A stretch of 64,000 nucleotides of DNA, from assembly GCA_046292345.1 (NCBI GenBank), contig JBKBRC010000008.1:17314-81313 (forward strand), written 5' to 3'. The notes below the pieces were generated by a model. The model saw nothing but the letters and a program-made list of their open reading frames with translations, ran no database searches and was not told where the DNA came from. Each line of letters starts with the position of its first letter. The stretch's first letter is position 1. Source of the stretch: JBKBRC01 sp046292345. GTDB taxonomy: Bacteria > Bacteroidota > Rhodothermia > Rhodothermales > Rubricoccaceae. Shown piece by piece: positions 41,315 through 49,095 of this stretch. Position numbers and translations under genes: made by a program.

Positions 41315-42091
41315 TCACGGTGCAGCGTCGAGGCGCTGCTCGGGAGGGACGGGGCGGAGGGCCCGGGCGGGTACGCCCATGTGCACCTGTCCCGCCTCGG
41401 CGTCGCGCGTGAGCACGGCCCCCGCCGCCACGACGGCCTCCGGAGGGACTTCGCGTCCGGGCAGCAGAACGGCGCCGACGCCCAGGCGCGCCCCGCGCCG
41501 GACGGTCGGCCCGCCAAAGTGCTTGCGCCGCTCCTCGGTGCGGCCCATGAAGTTATCGTTACTCGTGAGCACGCCCGGCGCGACGAACACGTCGTCCTCG
41601 ATCGTCGAGAAGGCCGTCACGTACGCGTTCGTCTCGAGCTTGCAGCGCGCGCCCACCACAGAGTCGTTCTCGATTGCCACGCCGCGCCCGACGATGGTCT
41701 CGTCGCCCACCGAGACGCGCTCGCGGACGGTCGCGTAGTCGGCCACGAGCACGCGCGCGCCGACGACGCATCCGGCGTAGAGCACCGCGCCGGTCCCGAC
41801 CAGCGAGCCTGCGCCAACGACGGCCGGGGGCAGGGCCGGGCCGGCGGTCGTCGTCGCGCTGCGCGCCGCACGCAGCGGCTCCTTACCGATCTCGGCGTGG
41901 CTGTCCACGCGCACGCCGTCGCCAAGCCGTGTGCCGGCGTGCAGCACGGCATGAGGCCCTATGCGCACGCCGTCGCCGAGTACTGCCTCGGCCTCGACTA
42001 CGGCAAAGTGGCCGACGACGACCTCTGCGCCGAGCCGCGCCAGCGGATGCACGAAGGCAGACGGTGCAATGGAAGCGGAATCGGCAGGCAC
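41315..42091 (-). CDS. Left-handed beta-helix acyltransferase (WbpD-like)
   Basis: A 258-residue protein built of hexapeptide turns ([LIV]-G-x4 pattern, for example IGPHAVLHAGTRLGDGVRV and VGAGSLVGTGAVLYAGCVVG), a trimeric acetyl-CoA-dependent acyltransferase fold. NDNFMGRTEERRKHFGGPTV is the loop typical of sugar N-acetyltransferases of the WbpD/FdtC kind. With the aminotransferase and oxidoreductase it completes oxidation, amination and acylation at sugar C3. The GTG at 42091 (MPADSASIAPSAFVHP) is the likely start. A TAGCTTGC element lies about 65 bp upstream. Confidence 0.82.
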   Translation of the reverse strand: MPADSASIAPSAFVHPLARLGAEVVVGHFAVVEAEAVLGDGVRIGPHAVLHAGTRLGDGVRVDSHAEIGKEPLRAARSATTTAGPALPPAVVGAGSLVGTGAVLYAGCVVGARVLVADYATVRERVSVGDETIVGRGVAIENDSVVGARCKLETNAYVTAFSTIEDDVFVAPGVLTSNDNFMGRTEERRKHFGGPTVRRGARLGVGAVLLPGREVPPEAVVAAGAVLTRDAEAGQVHMGVPARALRPVPPEQRLDAAP

Positions 42092-42130
42092 AGGAGCAGG
42101 GGGGCAGAGGCCGAAAAGGACGGGTGAGTG

Positions 42131-42164
42131 TAGCTTGCTTCCGTCCCAACTGCCGCGCAAGCTA
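42131..42164. promoter_or_regulatory. Facing TAGCTTGC elements forming a dyad between divergent genes
   Basis: TAGCTTGC on the plus strand (42131-42138) and its inverse GCAAGCTA (42157-42164) are separated by 18 bp. Each points to one of two divergent genes: the small membrane protein (plus) and the acyltransferase (minus). They may be two promoters or, alternatively, an 8-bp inverted repeat bound by a regulator. Confidence 0.5.
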
Positions 42165-42190
42165 GCGCGTCCCCGCAAAGCCCGACGCTC

Positions 42191-42343
42191 ATGGCCGACT
42201 TTCTGCTGATCGCCCTCCAGATAGCCGATCCACCGCTCACCGATCACGTCACGAACCTGCGCTGGCTGCCCATCGCGAGCGTGATCGTGCCCGTGATCCT
42301 GCTTGTCGTGATCTGGATCGTCGGGAGCCGGCGGGCCGTCTGA
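42191..42343 (+). CDS. Small membrane protein, 50 residues
   Basis: A short open frame starting ATG at 42191: MADFLLIALQIADPPLTDHV, then TNLRWLPIAS and one strongly hydrophobic helix (VIVPVILLVVIWIVG, about 31-45) ending in a basic SRRAV. Codon use is like that of neighbouring genes, and a TAGCTTGC element lies 52 bp upstream, which argues for a real gene. I recognise no family. The stop codon lies at the start of a 13-bp repeat and a hairpin terminator follows. Confidence 0.55.
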   Translation: MADFLLIALQIADPPLTDHVTNLRWLPIASVIVPVILLVVIWIVGSRRAV

Positions 42344-42373
42344 GAAGACCGTCCGAGAAGACCGTCCGAGGCT
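42331..42373. repeat. 13-bp repeat starting at the stop of the small membrane gene
   Basis: ccgtctgagaaga is followed by two copies of ccgtccgagaaga or a part of it (42335-42372). The first copy contains the TGA of the small membrane gene. The array is short and degrades into gctgcgtccgag. Confidence 0.7.
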
Positions 42374-42427
42374 GCGTCCGAGACGTGCCGGCGCAGGCGA
42401 GGAAGCCACGAGGAAACCACAGAGAAA

Positions 42428-42457
42428 CGGGGACGCCCCTCGCCGGGCGCGTCCCCG
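42428..42457. terminator. Hairpin between convergent small-membrane and TPR genes
   Basis: cggggacgc (42428-42436) pairs with gcgtccccg (42449-42457) around a 12-base loop. It lies between two convergent genes and probably serves both. There is no T-run. Confidence 0.55.
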
Positions 42458-42504
42458 CTTGCCGATCGAATCCGGCTCTTGACTGGCCTGTCTCGGCCGC
42501 CTGG

Positions 42505-43287
42505 TCACTTGCCGTCGTCTTCGGCCGCAGCGGCATCCATCTCGCGGAGGTAGTGCTCGGCCCACGCGCTCCAGGCGCCCGTGCGGGCCGCCTCAAAGGC
42601 CTCGCGCGCGCCTGCGAGGTCCCCCGCGCCGCGCTTGGCGATGCCGAGCTCGATGTAGTAGGGCGAAAGGTCCGACGCCGCGCGGTGCGACTCAACGGCT
42701 GTCTCCGCATAGGGCACCGCCTCGGCGTGGCGTTCGAGCGCGTTGTAGACCCGCGCGAACTGGTAGGGCAGCGCCTCGTTCTGGATGCCGTTGTCGCGGG
42801 CCGTCTGGAGCAGCGGCAGCGCCTCCTGCGCCAGCAGAGCGGGCAGCGGGTTGGCCTGCAGCTTCGCCGACGCCTCGCGGTAGGCCAGCTGGCCAACGGC
42901 CCGCTGCGCCGCCTGCGCCGTCTCGGTGTCGCGTGCGGTGCGCGCGAGCGCAATCGCCTGCTCGAACGCCTCGATGGCTTCGGCCGTGCGGTCGAGGCCC
43001 ATCAGGGCCTGCGCGCGCCCGTAGACGTTGCGCGGGTTGCGGTCGTCGAAACGGATGCCCTGCTCAAAGCGCGCGAGCGCCTCGGCGTGGTTGTTCTCGC
43101 GCAGCAGCGCAACGCCTTCGTTGTAGAGCAGGCGAGACTGGTTCTCGTCACGTGCGACGGGCGCCTCGGCGGCCGGGGGCGCCTCGGCGACGACGGTGTC
43201 GGGAGGGGCAGACTGGGCCTGCGCCGGCACGAGTGAGACGGCGCCGAAGGCCGCGAGCAGAAAAGCAGTGCGAGTGGGGAAAGCCAT
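42505..43287 (-). CDS. Exported TPR-repeat protein
   Basis: A 260-residue protein with signal peptide (AFLLAAFGAVSLVPAQAQ) and several tetratricopeptide-like helix pairs (about 55-240): LLYNEGVALLRENNHAEALA, NVYGRAQALMGLDRTAEAIE, LPYQFARVYNALERHAEAVP and ELGIAKRGAGDLAGAREAFE. TPR proteins act as scaffolds for protein complexes. It sits alone between hairpins, in the polysaccharide region but without a clear tie to it. Confidence 0.85.
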   Translation of the reverse strand: MAFPTRTAFLLAAFGAVSLVPAQAQSAPPDTVVAEAPPAAEAPVARDENQSRLLYNEGVALLRENNHAEALARFEQGIRFDDRNPRNVYGRAQALMGLDRTAEAIEAFEQAIALARTARDTETAQAAQRAVGQLAYREASAKLQANPLPALLAQEALPLLQTARDNGIQNEALPYQFARVYNALERHAEAVPYAETAVESHRAASDLSPYYIELGIAKRGAGDLAGAREAFEAARTGAWSAWAEHYLREMDAAAAEDDGK

Positions 43288-43400
43288 ATCGTGCGAGCGT
43301 GAGATTTTGGGGGTGGGATGCGCGAGCGGGGAGGCGCCTGATGCAGCCTCTGAGAGAACGCCAGAGCAGACGCCGCTGGTGCCCAGCGGCGTGCAAACGA

Positions 43401-44153
43401 TCAGAAATTGGGCGTCGTACCCTCAGCCTGGCCGAACTGCTCGATGATGTCTACGGCCTCGACCGGGTCATCGGTGAGGTGGAACAGGCCGAGGTCGCCC
43501 GGGGAAATGAAGCCCTCGCCGGCGAGTACGTCGCGGACCCAGGCGATCAGGCCGCGCCAGTAGGCCTCGCCCATGAGGATGACTGGAAAGCGAGCCGTCT
43601 TGTGCGTCTGGATGAGCGTGAGGCTCTCGAAGAGCTCGTCCATCGTGCCGAAGCCACCTGGCAGCACGACGAACCCCTGGGCGTACTTGACGAACATCGT
43701 CTTGCGGGCGAAGAAGAAGTCGAAGACGAGGTTCTTGTCCGGATCCACGAAAGGGTTGGAGCCCTGCTCATGGGGGAGCAGGATGTTGAGCCCAACCGAG
43801 ATGCCTCCTGCTTCGCGCGCGCCCCGGTTGGCGGCCTCCATGATACCGGGGCCGCCGCCGGTGATGACGGCGTAGCCGCGCCGTGCCAGCTCGGCCCCGA
43901 CGGCCACGCCGAGCGCGTAGTACGGCGTGCCGGGAGGCGTACGCGCCGAGCCGAACACCGAGACGCTCGGGCCGCAGCGGCCGAGGCGCTCGTAGCCCTC
44001 CACGAACTCGCCCATGATGCGGAAGACGGCCCAGGTGTCCTTGAGGCGCTGCTGCTGCCACGCCTGAATGTCACGGGGCGTCATGGGGCGCGCCGCCTCG
44101 AAGGGCGTCGGGACGGGCGCGCCGTTCTCGGTAGAGAGCGAGGCGGAATCCAT
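43401..44153 (-). CDS. LOG family protein (TIGR00730, Rossmann-fold nucleotide-binding)
   Basis: A 250-residue LOG-family protein, probably a nucleoside 5'-monophosphate phosphoribohydrolase. The signature motifs are present: GGGPGIMEAANRGA and LPGGFGTMDELFE. In plants and some bacteria LOG releases cytokinin bases; most bacterial members are thought to act in nucleotide salvage or detoxification. ATG 44153 (MDSASLSTENG) is preferred to an upstream in-frame start inside the hairpin region. An extra ~60-residue N terminus precedes the core fold. Confidence 0.88.
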   Translation of the reverse strand: MDSASLSTENGAPVPTPFEAARPMTPRDIQAWQQQRLKDTWAVFRIMGEFVEGYERLGRCGPSVSVFGSARTPPGTPYYALGVAVGAELARRGYAVITGGGPGIMEAANRGAREAGGISVGLNILLPHEQGSNPFVDPDKNLVFDFFFARKTMFVKYAQGFVVLPGGFGTMDELFESLTLIQTHKTARFPVILMGEAYWRGLIAWVRDVLAGEGFISPGDLGLFHLTDDPVEAVDIIEQFGQAEGTTPNF

Positions 44154-44186
44154 AGGGCGAAATCCTCGGGAGGAAGGCAAACGCGT

Positions 44187-44220
44187 GAGCGGCCCCCGGC
44201 TCAGGGCACGGGGGCCGCTC
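44187..44220. terminator. Perfect 12-bp hairpin after the OmpA gene
   Basis: gagcggcccccg (44187-44198) pairs perfectly with cgggggccgctc (44209-44220) around a 10-base loop. It lies 60 bp past the OmpA stop and 34 bp upstream of the LOG start, so it most likely ends the OmpA transcript. Confidence 0.65.
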
Positions 44221-44279
44221 AATCTAACGCGAACTTTGCGTGAAGGGAGGGAGGGGTGCGACACCCTGCCCCAGGCGCG

Positions 44280-44978
44280 TCAGCCGCCGTACTGGCTCTG
44301 GAGGCGCTGGCGGTACTGCTCGTTCGGGTAGATCGCGATCTCGACGCGGCGGTTCTCCGGCGACGTGCCGGGGATGCCCGGCAGCGGCTCGTTCTCGCCG
44401 CGGCCGTAGGCCATCAGCCGGCGCGCGGGGACACCCTGGGCAACGAGGAACTGGTAGACCGCCTGCGCGCGCTGCTCCGAGAGGCGCTGGTTGTGGTCAG
44501 CCGGGCCATCCGTAGAGGCGTGGCCGACGATCACGGCGTCATGGTCCGGGTAGTTCTGGAGGCTCCGCGCGAGGTCGCGCAGGTCCGCCTGGACGCCCGG
44601 GCGCAGCGTGGCGCGGTTGAGGTCGAACAGGAGCGCGTTGTCGAAGCGGATGGCGATGCCCTCGGCGCCCGTGGCCGGGTCCGAGACGCGCTCGACGCGG
44701 GCGTTCTCGAGCTCGCGCTCGAGCTCGGCCGCCTGGCGGTCCATCTGGCGGCCGATGACGGCCCCGGCCGTGCCCCCGACGGCCGCACCGATGATGGCCC
44801 CGCGGGCCGTCGAGCCAGTCGCGCGGCCAATCACGCCGCCGATCACGGCGCCGGCGCCGGCGCCGACGGTGGCTCCCTGGCCGGTGCGGTTCATGTTGGC
44901 GCAGCCGGTCTGCGACAGGCTCAGAGCCATCAAAAGGGCAAGCGGCAGGGCCGCGAAGCGGAAGCGGAAAGTGTTCAT
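44280..44978 (-). CDS. OmpA-family lipoprotein with glycine-zipper domain
   Basis: A 232-residue outer-membrane lipoprotein. The lipoprotein signal ends SLSQTGC. A glycine-zipper membrane segment (GAGAGAVIGGVIGRATG and GAIIGAAVGGTAGAVIG, about 35-75) is followed by a coil and the peptidoglycan-binding OmpA domain (about 115-225) with IVGHASTDG, NQRLSEQRAQAVYQFL and YGRGENEPL. It tethers the outer membrane to the wall. ATG 44978 is chosen for the signal. Expression is single-gene, with a hairpin after the stop. Confidence 0.93.
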   Translation of the reverse strand: MNTFRFRFAALPLALLMALSLSQTGCANMNRTGQGATVGAGAGAVIGGVIGRATGSTARGAIIGAAVGGTAGAVIGRQMDRQAAELERELENARVERVSDPATGAEGIAIRFDNALLFDLNRATLRPGVQADLRDLARSLQNYPDHDAVIVGHASTDGPADHNQRLSEQRAQAVYQFLVAQGVPARRLMAYGRGENEPLPGIPGTSPENRRVEIAIYPNEQYRQRLQSQYGG

Positions 44979-45297
44979 GACGAAGTAAGGGAGATGGGCG
45001 GTGGGTGAGGGTTGCCGTGAAGGATACGCGGCGGGTAACGCAGGGCGGAGCTTTTCAAGTTCCATGCCCGATGCCAAAACGGCCTTCCTGACAGGATAGC
45101 GCCCCGAACGGGCCGTCTGGCCATGCCAGGCGGACGTGCGGCCGTCGTACAGGGTGGCCCCGAGTGTAGTCCTGAGTGGACATCCCGCTCCTGCGCGCGC
45201 GGGCGCGCTGCCCCCCGTGCGTCCGCGCCTGCGTGGCGAGATGTGCGTAACCTTGCCATGCCCCTGCTCGCCTTTCCCCATCTGCGAAACTGCCCGC
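44979..45297. other. 319-bp divergent intergenic region
   Basis: Separates the OmpA gene (minus) from the sugar nucleotidyltransferase (plus). No gene is credible. A near-palindrome GGAGCTTTTCAAGTTCC lies at 45047-45063 and could be a regulatory site for ompA. CTGGC-cat-GCCAG forms a small dyad near 45118-45130. TAACCTTGC at 45248-45256 resembles the promoter-like octamer with one extra base and lies about 42 bp before the nucleotidyltransferase ATG. Confidence 0.35.
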
Positions 45298-46299
45298 ATG
45301 AAACTGATCGTCCCGATGGCCGGACGCGGCACGCGCCTGCGCCCGCATACGCACGTCACGCCCAAGCCCCTTCTGCCCGTCGCCGGCCGCACCATGGTCG
45401 AGCGCATCGTCGAGACGTTTGCGAGCGTGCTGCCGCGCGGCATTGAGGAAGCCGTCTTCATCCTCGGTCCAGACTTCGGCGACGCCGTGCGCGACGAGCT
45501 CGCGGCCATCTGCGAGCGCTTCGGCATCCGGCCCTCGTTCGCCGTGCAAGACCGCGCCAGAGGGACTGCGCACGCGGTCGCGCAGGCCTGCGACGCCCTC
45601 GCCGGCGAGTGCGTCGTCGTGTTTGCCGACACGCTCTTCTACATGGACGAGACGCCCGACCTCGACGCGGACGCGGTCATCTGGGTCAAGCACGTCGAGG
45701 ACCCGCGCCGCTTCGGCGTCGTCGTCAAGGACGAGACCGGCCGCATCACGGACTTCGTCGAGAAGCCGGAGCAGCCCATTTCCAACGAGGCCATCATCGG
45801 CATCTACTACGTGCGCGAGGCGGCCATGCTGCGCCGCGAGATCGAGTACCTGTTGGATCACAACGTGACCGGCGTCGGGGGCGAGTTCCAGCTCACCGAC
45901 GCGCTCGACCGCATGCTCAAGGCCGGCCTCACGTTCAAGACGGCCTCCGTCTCCGAGTGGCTCGACTGCGGCACCATTCCGGCCCTGCGCGAGACGAGCG
46001 CCATCGTAATCGCCAAGGACGGCGAGCACGAGAAGCTGGGCGAGGTCGCCGGCGACGTCGAGATCACCGAGCCGGTCTACATCGGCGCCGGCGCGCGCGT
46101 GCGCGCCTCGGCGCTCGGGCCCAACGTGGTCGTCGAGGCCGGCGCGACCGTCGAAGGGTCTACGCTGCGCGACACGACCGTCTTTGGCGGTGCCACCGTT
46201 ACCGACAGCAGGCTCGACGCGTCGTTCGTCGGGCATGACGCGGTCGTGCGCGGCTTCCATGGCACGCTCAACATCGGCGACCACGCCACAGTCGGCTGA
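45298..46299 (+). CDS. Sugar-1-phosphate nucleotidyltransferase with beta-helix tail
   Basis: A 333-residue enzyme. The N-terminal domain is a nucleotidyltransferase (MKLIVPMAGRGTRLRPHTHV, with KPLLPVAG, DTLFYMDE, FVEKPEQPISNEAIIGIYYV). The last ~80 residues are hexapeptide turns (YIGAGARVRASALGPNVVVE). The layout resembles RmlA-long or GlmU-like proteins, so it makes a dTDP-, UDP- or GDP-sugar; the sugar is not fixed by sequence. ATG 45298 begins the signature. The stop touches the mutS2 reading frame, but no functional link is evident. Confidence 0.85.
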   Translation: MKLIVPMAGRGTRLRPHTHVTPKPLLPVAGRTMVERIVETFASVLPRGIEEAVFILGPDFGDAVRDELAAICERFGIRPSFAVQDRARGTAHAVAQACDALAGECVVVFADTLFYMDETPDLDADAVIWVKHVEDPRRFGVVVKDETGRITDFVEKPEQPISNEAIIGIYYVREAAMLRREIEYLLDHNVTGVGGEFQLTDALDRMLKAGLTFKTASVSEWLDCGTIPALRETSAIVIAKDGEHEKLGEVAGDVEITEPVYIGAGARVRASALGPNVVVEAGATVEGSTLRDTTVFGGATVTDSRLDASFVGHDAVVRGFHGTLNIGDHATVG

Positions 46300-46349
46300 T
46301 GGCCGCGGCCGGCCGACGGGGCCGGGCCGCCGGCGCTTCCCGCGCCCCG

Positions 46350-48803
46350 ATGCACCTCCATCCCGACGACGCCGCGTCTCGCCTGGGCTTCGACGCCGTC
46401 CGCGCACGGCTGGCCGCGCACGCGCGCACCGTCTACGGCGCCGAGGCGCTGGCCGCGCTGGCGCCGAGCGCCGACCTGTCCGAGGTCGAGGCGCGCCTCG
46501 CGCGGGCCGGGCAGATGCAGGACCTGCTCGGGTTCGACGATCCGCTGCCGCTCGGCGGCGTGCCCGAGGTGCGGCCCACGCTGCGCCTGCTCGCTCCGCG
46601 CGACAGCCGCGCTGACGCCGAGGCCCTCGCCGACGTCGGCGCGGTACTCGCGGCGCTGCGCCGCCTGCACGACTACCTGCACGCCCGGCGCGAGAAGTAC
46701 CCCGCGTTGTGGGCCGTCGGGCGGCACATCGTCGTGCTCGGCGCGCTCGAGCGCCGCCTTGCCGAGACGATCGACGGGCAGGGGCGCGTGCGCGACGACG
46801 CCTCGCCCGAGCTGCTGCGCCTGGCGCGCGCGCTTGCCGAGCGGCAGGCGCGCCTTCGCGAGACGCTGCTGCGCGCGCTTCGCGACGCGATCGCGCACGG
46901 CTACGCGACCGAGGAGCAGCCGACCGTGCGCGGCGGGCGCGCCGTCATCCCGGTCCGCGCCGAGGCGCGCCGCAAGGTCGAGGGCTTCGTGCACGACGTC
47001 TCGGCGAGCGGGCAGACGGTCTATGTAGAGCCGGCGTCGGTGCTCGAGCTCAACAACGAGATCCGCGAGCTCGAGGGCCAGCGCCGCCGCGAGGTCGAGC
47101 GCATCCTGCGCGAGGTCTCGGCGCACGTGCGGCACCACCGGGCAGACCTCGAGGCCGGTCTCGGAGCGCTCGCGCGGCTCGACGCCGCCGCCGCTGCGGG
47201 GCGGCTCGGGCTGGAGCTCCGGGCGCTCGTGCCCGAGACGGGCGTGGGCGGCCCGCTCCGCCTCGTGCGCGCGCGCAACCCTGTGCTGGCCCTCCACGTA
47301 CGCGCTGAGGCCGAGGCGCGCCGCGCCTCTGGCGAGGCGGACGTGGCCGAGCGCGAGGTCGTGCCGCTCGACCTCACGCTCGGCGAGGACTTCTCGACGC
47401 TCGTCATCACGGGGCCCAACGCCGGCGGCAAGTCCGTCGCCATGAAGACAGCCGGCGTGCTGGCGCTCATGACCGCGTGCGGGCTCCCCGTGCCGGCTGC
47501 GCCGGGCACGCGCATCCCGCTCTACACCCGCCTGTTCGTGGACCTCGGCGACCGCCAGTCCATCCAGGACGACCTCTCAACGTTCACCTCGCACCTGGTC
47601 AACGTCCGCCATGCGCTCGCCGAGGCCGACGCGCGCGCGCTCGTGCTGATGGACGAGGCCGGCACCGGCACCGATCCCGCCGAGGGCGGCGCGCTCGCCG
47701 AGGCCGTCCTGGCCGAGCTCACCGCGCGCGGCGTGCACACCATCGCCACGACGCACGCCGGGGCGCTCAAGGCCTTCGCCGATGCCACGCCCGGCGCTGC
47801 CAACGGCTCGATGGCCTTCGACCGGGACTCGCTCGCGCCCACGTACCGCTTCCGCGCCGGCGTGCCGGGCTCGTCGTACGCGTTCGAGATTGCGACGCGC
47901 GTGGGGCTGCCGGAGGCCGTCGTGGCCGCCGCGCGCGACAAGGTGGGCTCGGGACGGCTCCGCCTGGACGAGCTCGTGGCCCGCACCGAGGCCGCCGCTG
48001 CCGCCGCCGAGGCCGCCGCCGCCGAGGCCGCCGCCGCGCGCGCCGAGGCCGACGCGCTGCGCCAGGACTACGAGCGCCGCCTGGCGCAGCTCCGCGCCTC
48101 GGCCGACGAGCGCCGCGCGCAGGCGCTCGCGCAGGCGGAGCAGATCCTCAAGGACGCCAACGCGGCCGTCGAGCGCACCATCCGCGAGATCCGCGAGGCC
48201 GAGGCCGAGCGCGAGGCCACGCGTGCCGCGCGCGCGCGGCTCGACGAGGCCCGCGCAGCCGTCGCACGCCGGCAGCAGAACACGGCGCGCCGTCGCACCC
48301 GGCGGCGTTCTCCTGAGCCCGTCGCCCCGCCGCCCGAGGTCCCGGGGCCCATCGCCGCCGGCGACCAGGTGCGCGTCGAAGGCACGGGGAGCGTGGGGGA
48401 GGTGCTCGAGATCGGCCTGCGCGAGGCAGTCGTGGCGTTCGGACAGCTCACGAGCCGCATCCGCACGAGCCGCCTGACCAAAGTCGGCGGCCCGCGCGCG
48501 CAGCGCGTAGACGTGCGCGCGCCCGCCGGCGGCCCTGCCGATCCGCTGCCGGCCGTGCGCGCTCGTACCCGCATGGACGTGCGCGGGATGCGCGTCGAGG
48601 AGGCACTGCCGCTCGTGGAGCGCTTCGTGGACGACGCCGTCGCGGCGGCCGTGCCGTCGGTCGAGATCGTGCACGGCAAGGGCACGGGGGCGCTGCGGCA
48701 GGCAATTCACGCCGCCCTGGCGGCGCGGCGCGACATCGCCACGTTCGAGGCCGCGCCGTGGAACCAGGGCGGCGACGGCGTGACGCTGGTCGCCCTGCGC
48801 TGA
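46350..48803 (+). CDS. mutS2: MutS2 endonuclease/ribosome-rescue ATPase
   Basis: An 817-residue MutS2: a core of long helices, an ABC-type ATPase domain with Walker A TGPNAGGKSVAMKT (K361) and DEAGTGTDPAEGGALAEA Walker B, a long Ala/Glu/Arg coiled coil (about 540-655), and a C-terminal Smr domain (DVRGMRVEEALPLVERF, EIVHGKGTGALRQAI). MutS2 suppresses homologous recombination and, in Bacillus, rescues collided ribosomes. ATG 46350 (MHLHPDDAASRLGFD) fits the family; an in-frame ATG at 46299 would add 17 atypical residues. The last seven codons form the first copy of a 20-bp tandem repeat. Confidence 0.95.
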   Translation: MHLHPDDAASRLGFDAVRARLAAHARTVYGAEALAALAPSADLSEVEARLARAGQMQDLLGFDDPLPLGGVPEVRPTLRLLAPRDSRADAEALADVGAVLAALRRLHDYLHARREKYPALWAVGRHIVVLGALERRLAETIDGQGRVRDDASPELLRLARALAERQARLRETLLRALRDAIAHGYATEEQPTVRGGRAVIPVRAEARRKVEGFVHDVSASGQTVYVEPASVLELNNEIRELEGQRRREVERILREVSAHVRHHRADLEAGLGALARLDAAAAAGRLGLELRALVPETGVGGPLRLVRARNPVLALHVRAEAEARRASGEADVAEREVVPLDLTLGEDFSTLVITGPNAGGKSVAMKTAGVLALMTACGLPVPAAPGTRIPLYTRLFVDLGDRQSIQDDLSTFTSHLVNVRHALAEADARALVLMDEAGTGTDPAEGGALAEAVLAELTARGVHTIATTHAGALKAFADATPGAANGSMAFDRDSLAPTYRFRAGVPGSSYAFEIATRVGLPEAVVAAARDKVGSGRLRLDELVARTEAAAAAAEAAAAEAAAARAEADALRQDYERRLAQLRASADERRAQALAQAEQILKDANAAVERTIREIREAEAEREATRAARARLDEARAAVARRQQNTARRRTRRRSPEPVAPPPEVPGPIAAGDQVRVEGTGSVGEVLEIGLREAVVAFGQLTSRIRTSRLTKVGGPRAQRVDVRAPAGGPADPLPAVRARTRMDVRGMRVEEALPLVERFVDDAVAAAVPSVEIVHGKGTGALRQAIHAALAARRDIATFEAAPWNQGGDGVTLVALR

Positions 48804-48880
48804 CGCTGGTCGCCCTGCGCTGACGCCGGTCGCCCTGCGCTGACGCCGGTCGCCCTGCGCTGACGCCGGTCGCCCTGCGC
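48781..48880. repeat. 20-bp tandem repeat, five copies, spanning the mutS2 stop
   Basis: tgacgctggtcgccctgcgc occurs five times head to tail (48781, 48801, 48821, 48841, 48861; the last three have gccggt). Copy 1 codes for the C-terminal VTLVALR; copy 2 starts with the TGA stop. Copies 2-5 are noncoding. Confidence 0.98.
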
Positions 48881-49052
48881 TGGCGCCGTCCGAGATCGGG
48901 CCGCACTACCCCTCGCACTGGTCCGGATCCTGCCGCTCCCCTGAGCGTCCCGGCAGACCGACAGCGCTGTCTCCGATGGGCGTCACCGGATGGCCGGGCC
49001 GCGCGCACGCCCCGCTCGGGAGCTGCGCGTTGCGAGCCTTTCCGCTTCGGCC

Positions 49053-49061
49053 TAGCTTTTG
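49053..49061 (+). promoter_or_regulatory. TAGCTTTTG promoter upstream of the DUF4783 gene
   Basis: TAGCTTTTG lies 34 bp before the ATG, with a TTG 20 bp upstream of it. The arrangement TTG-N20-TAnnTTTG is close to the Bacteroidota promoter consensus and is the best full match in the window. Confidence 0.6.
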
Positions 49062-49095
49062 CCCTCTTCGGAGCCGCTTCGTCTCCCCGCCGCAC

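Noticed and set aside
48781..48880. CRISPR array
   Set aside because: The repeats are directly adjacent with no spacers, and no cas gene is present. The same applies to all other arrays in the window.
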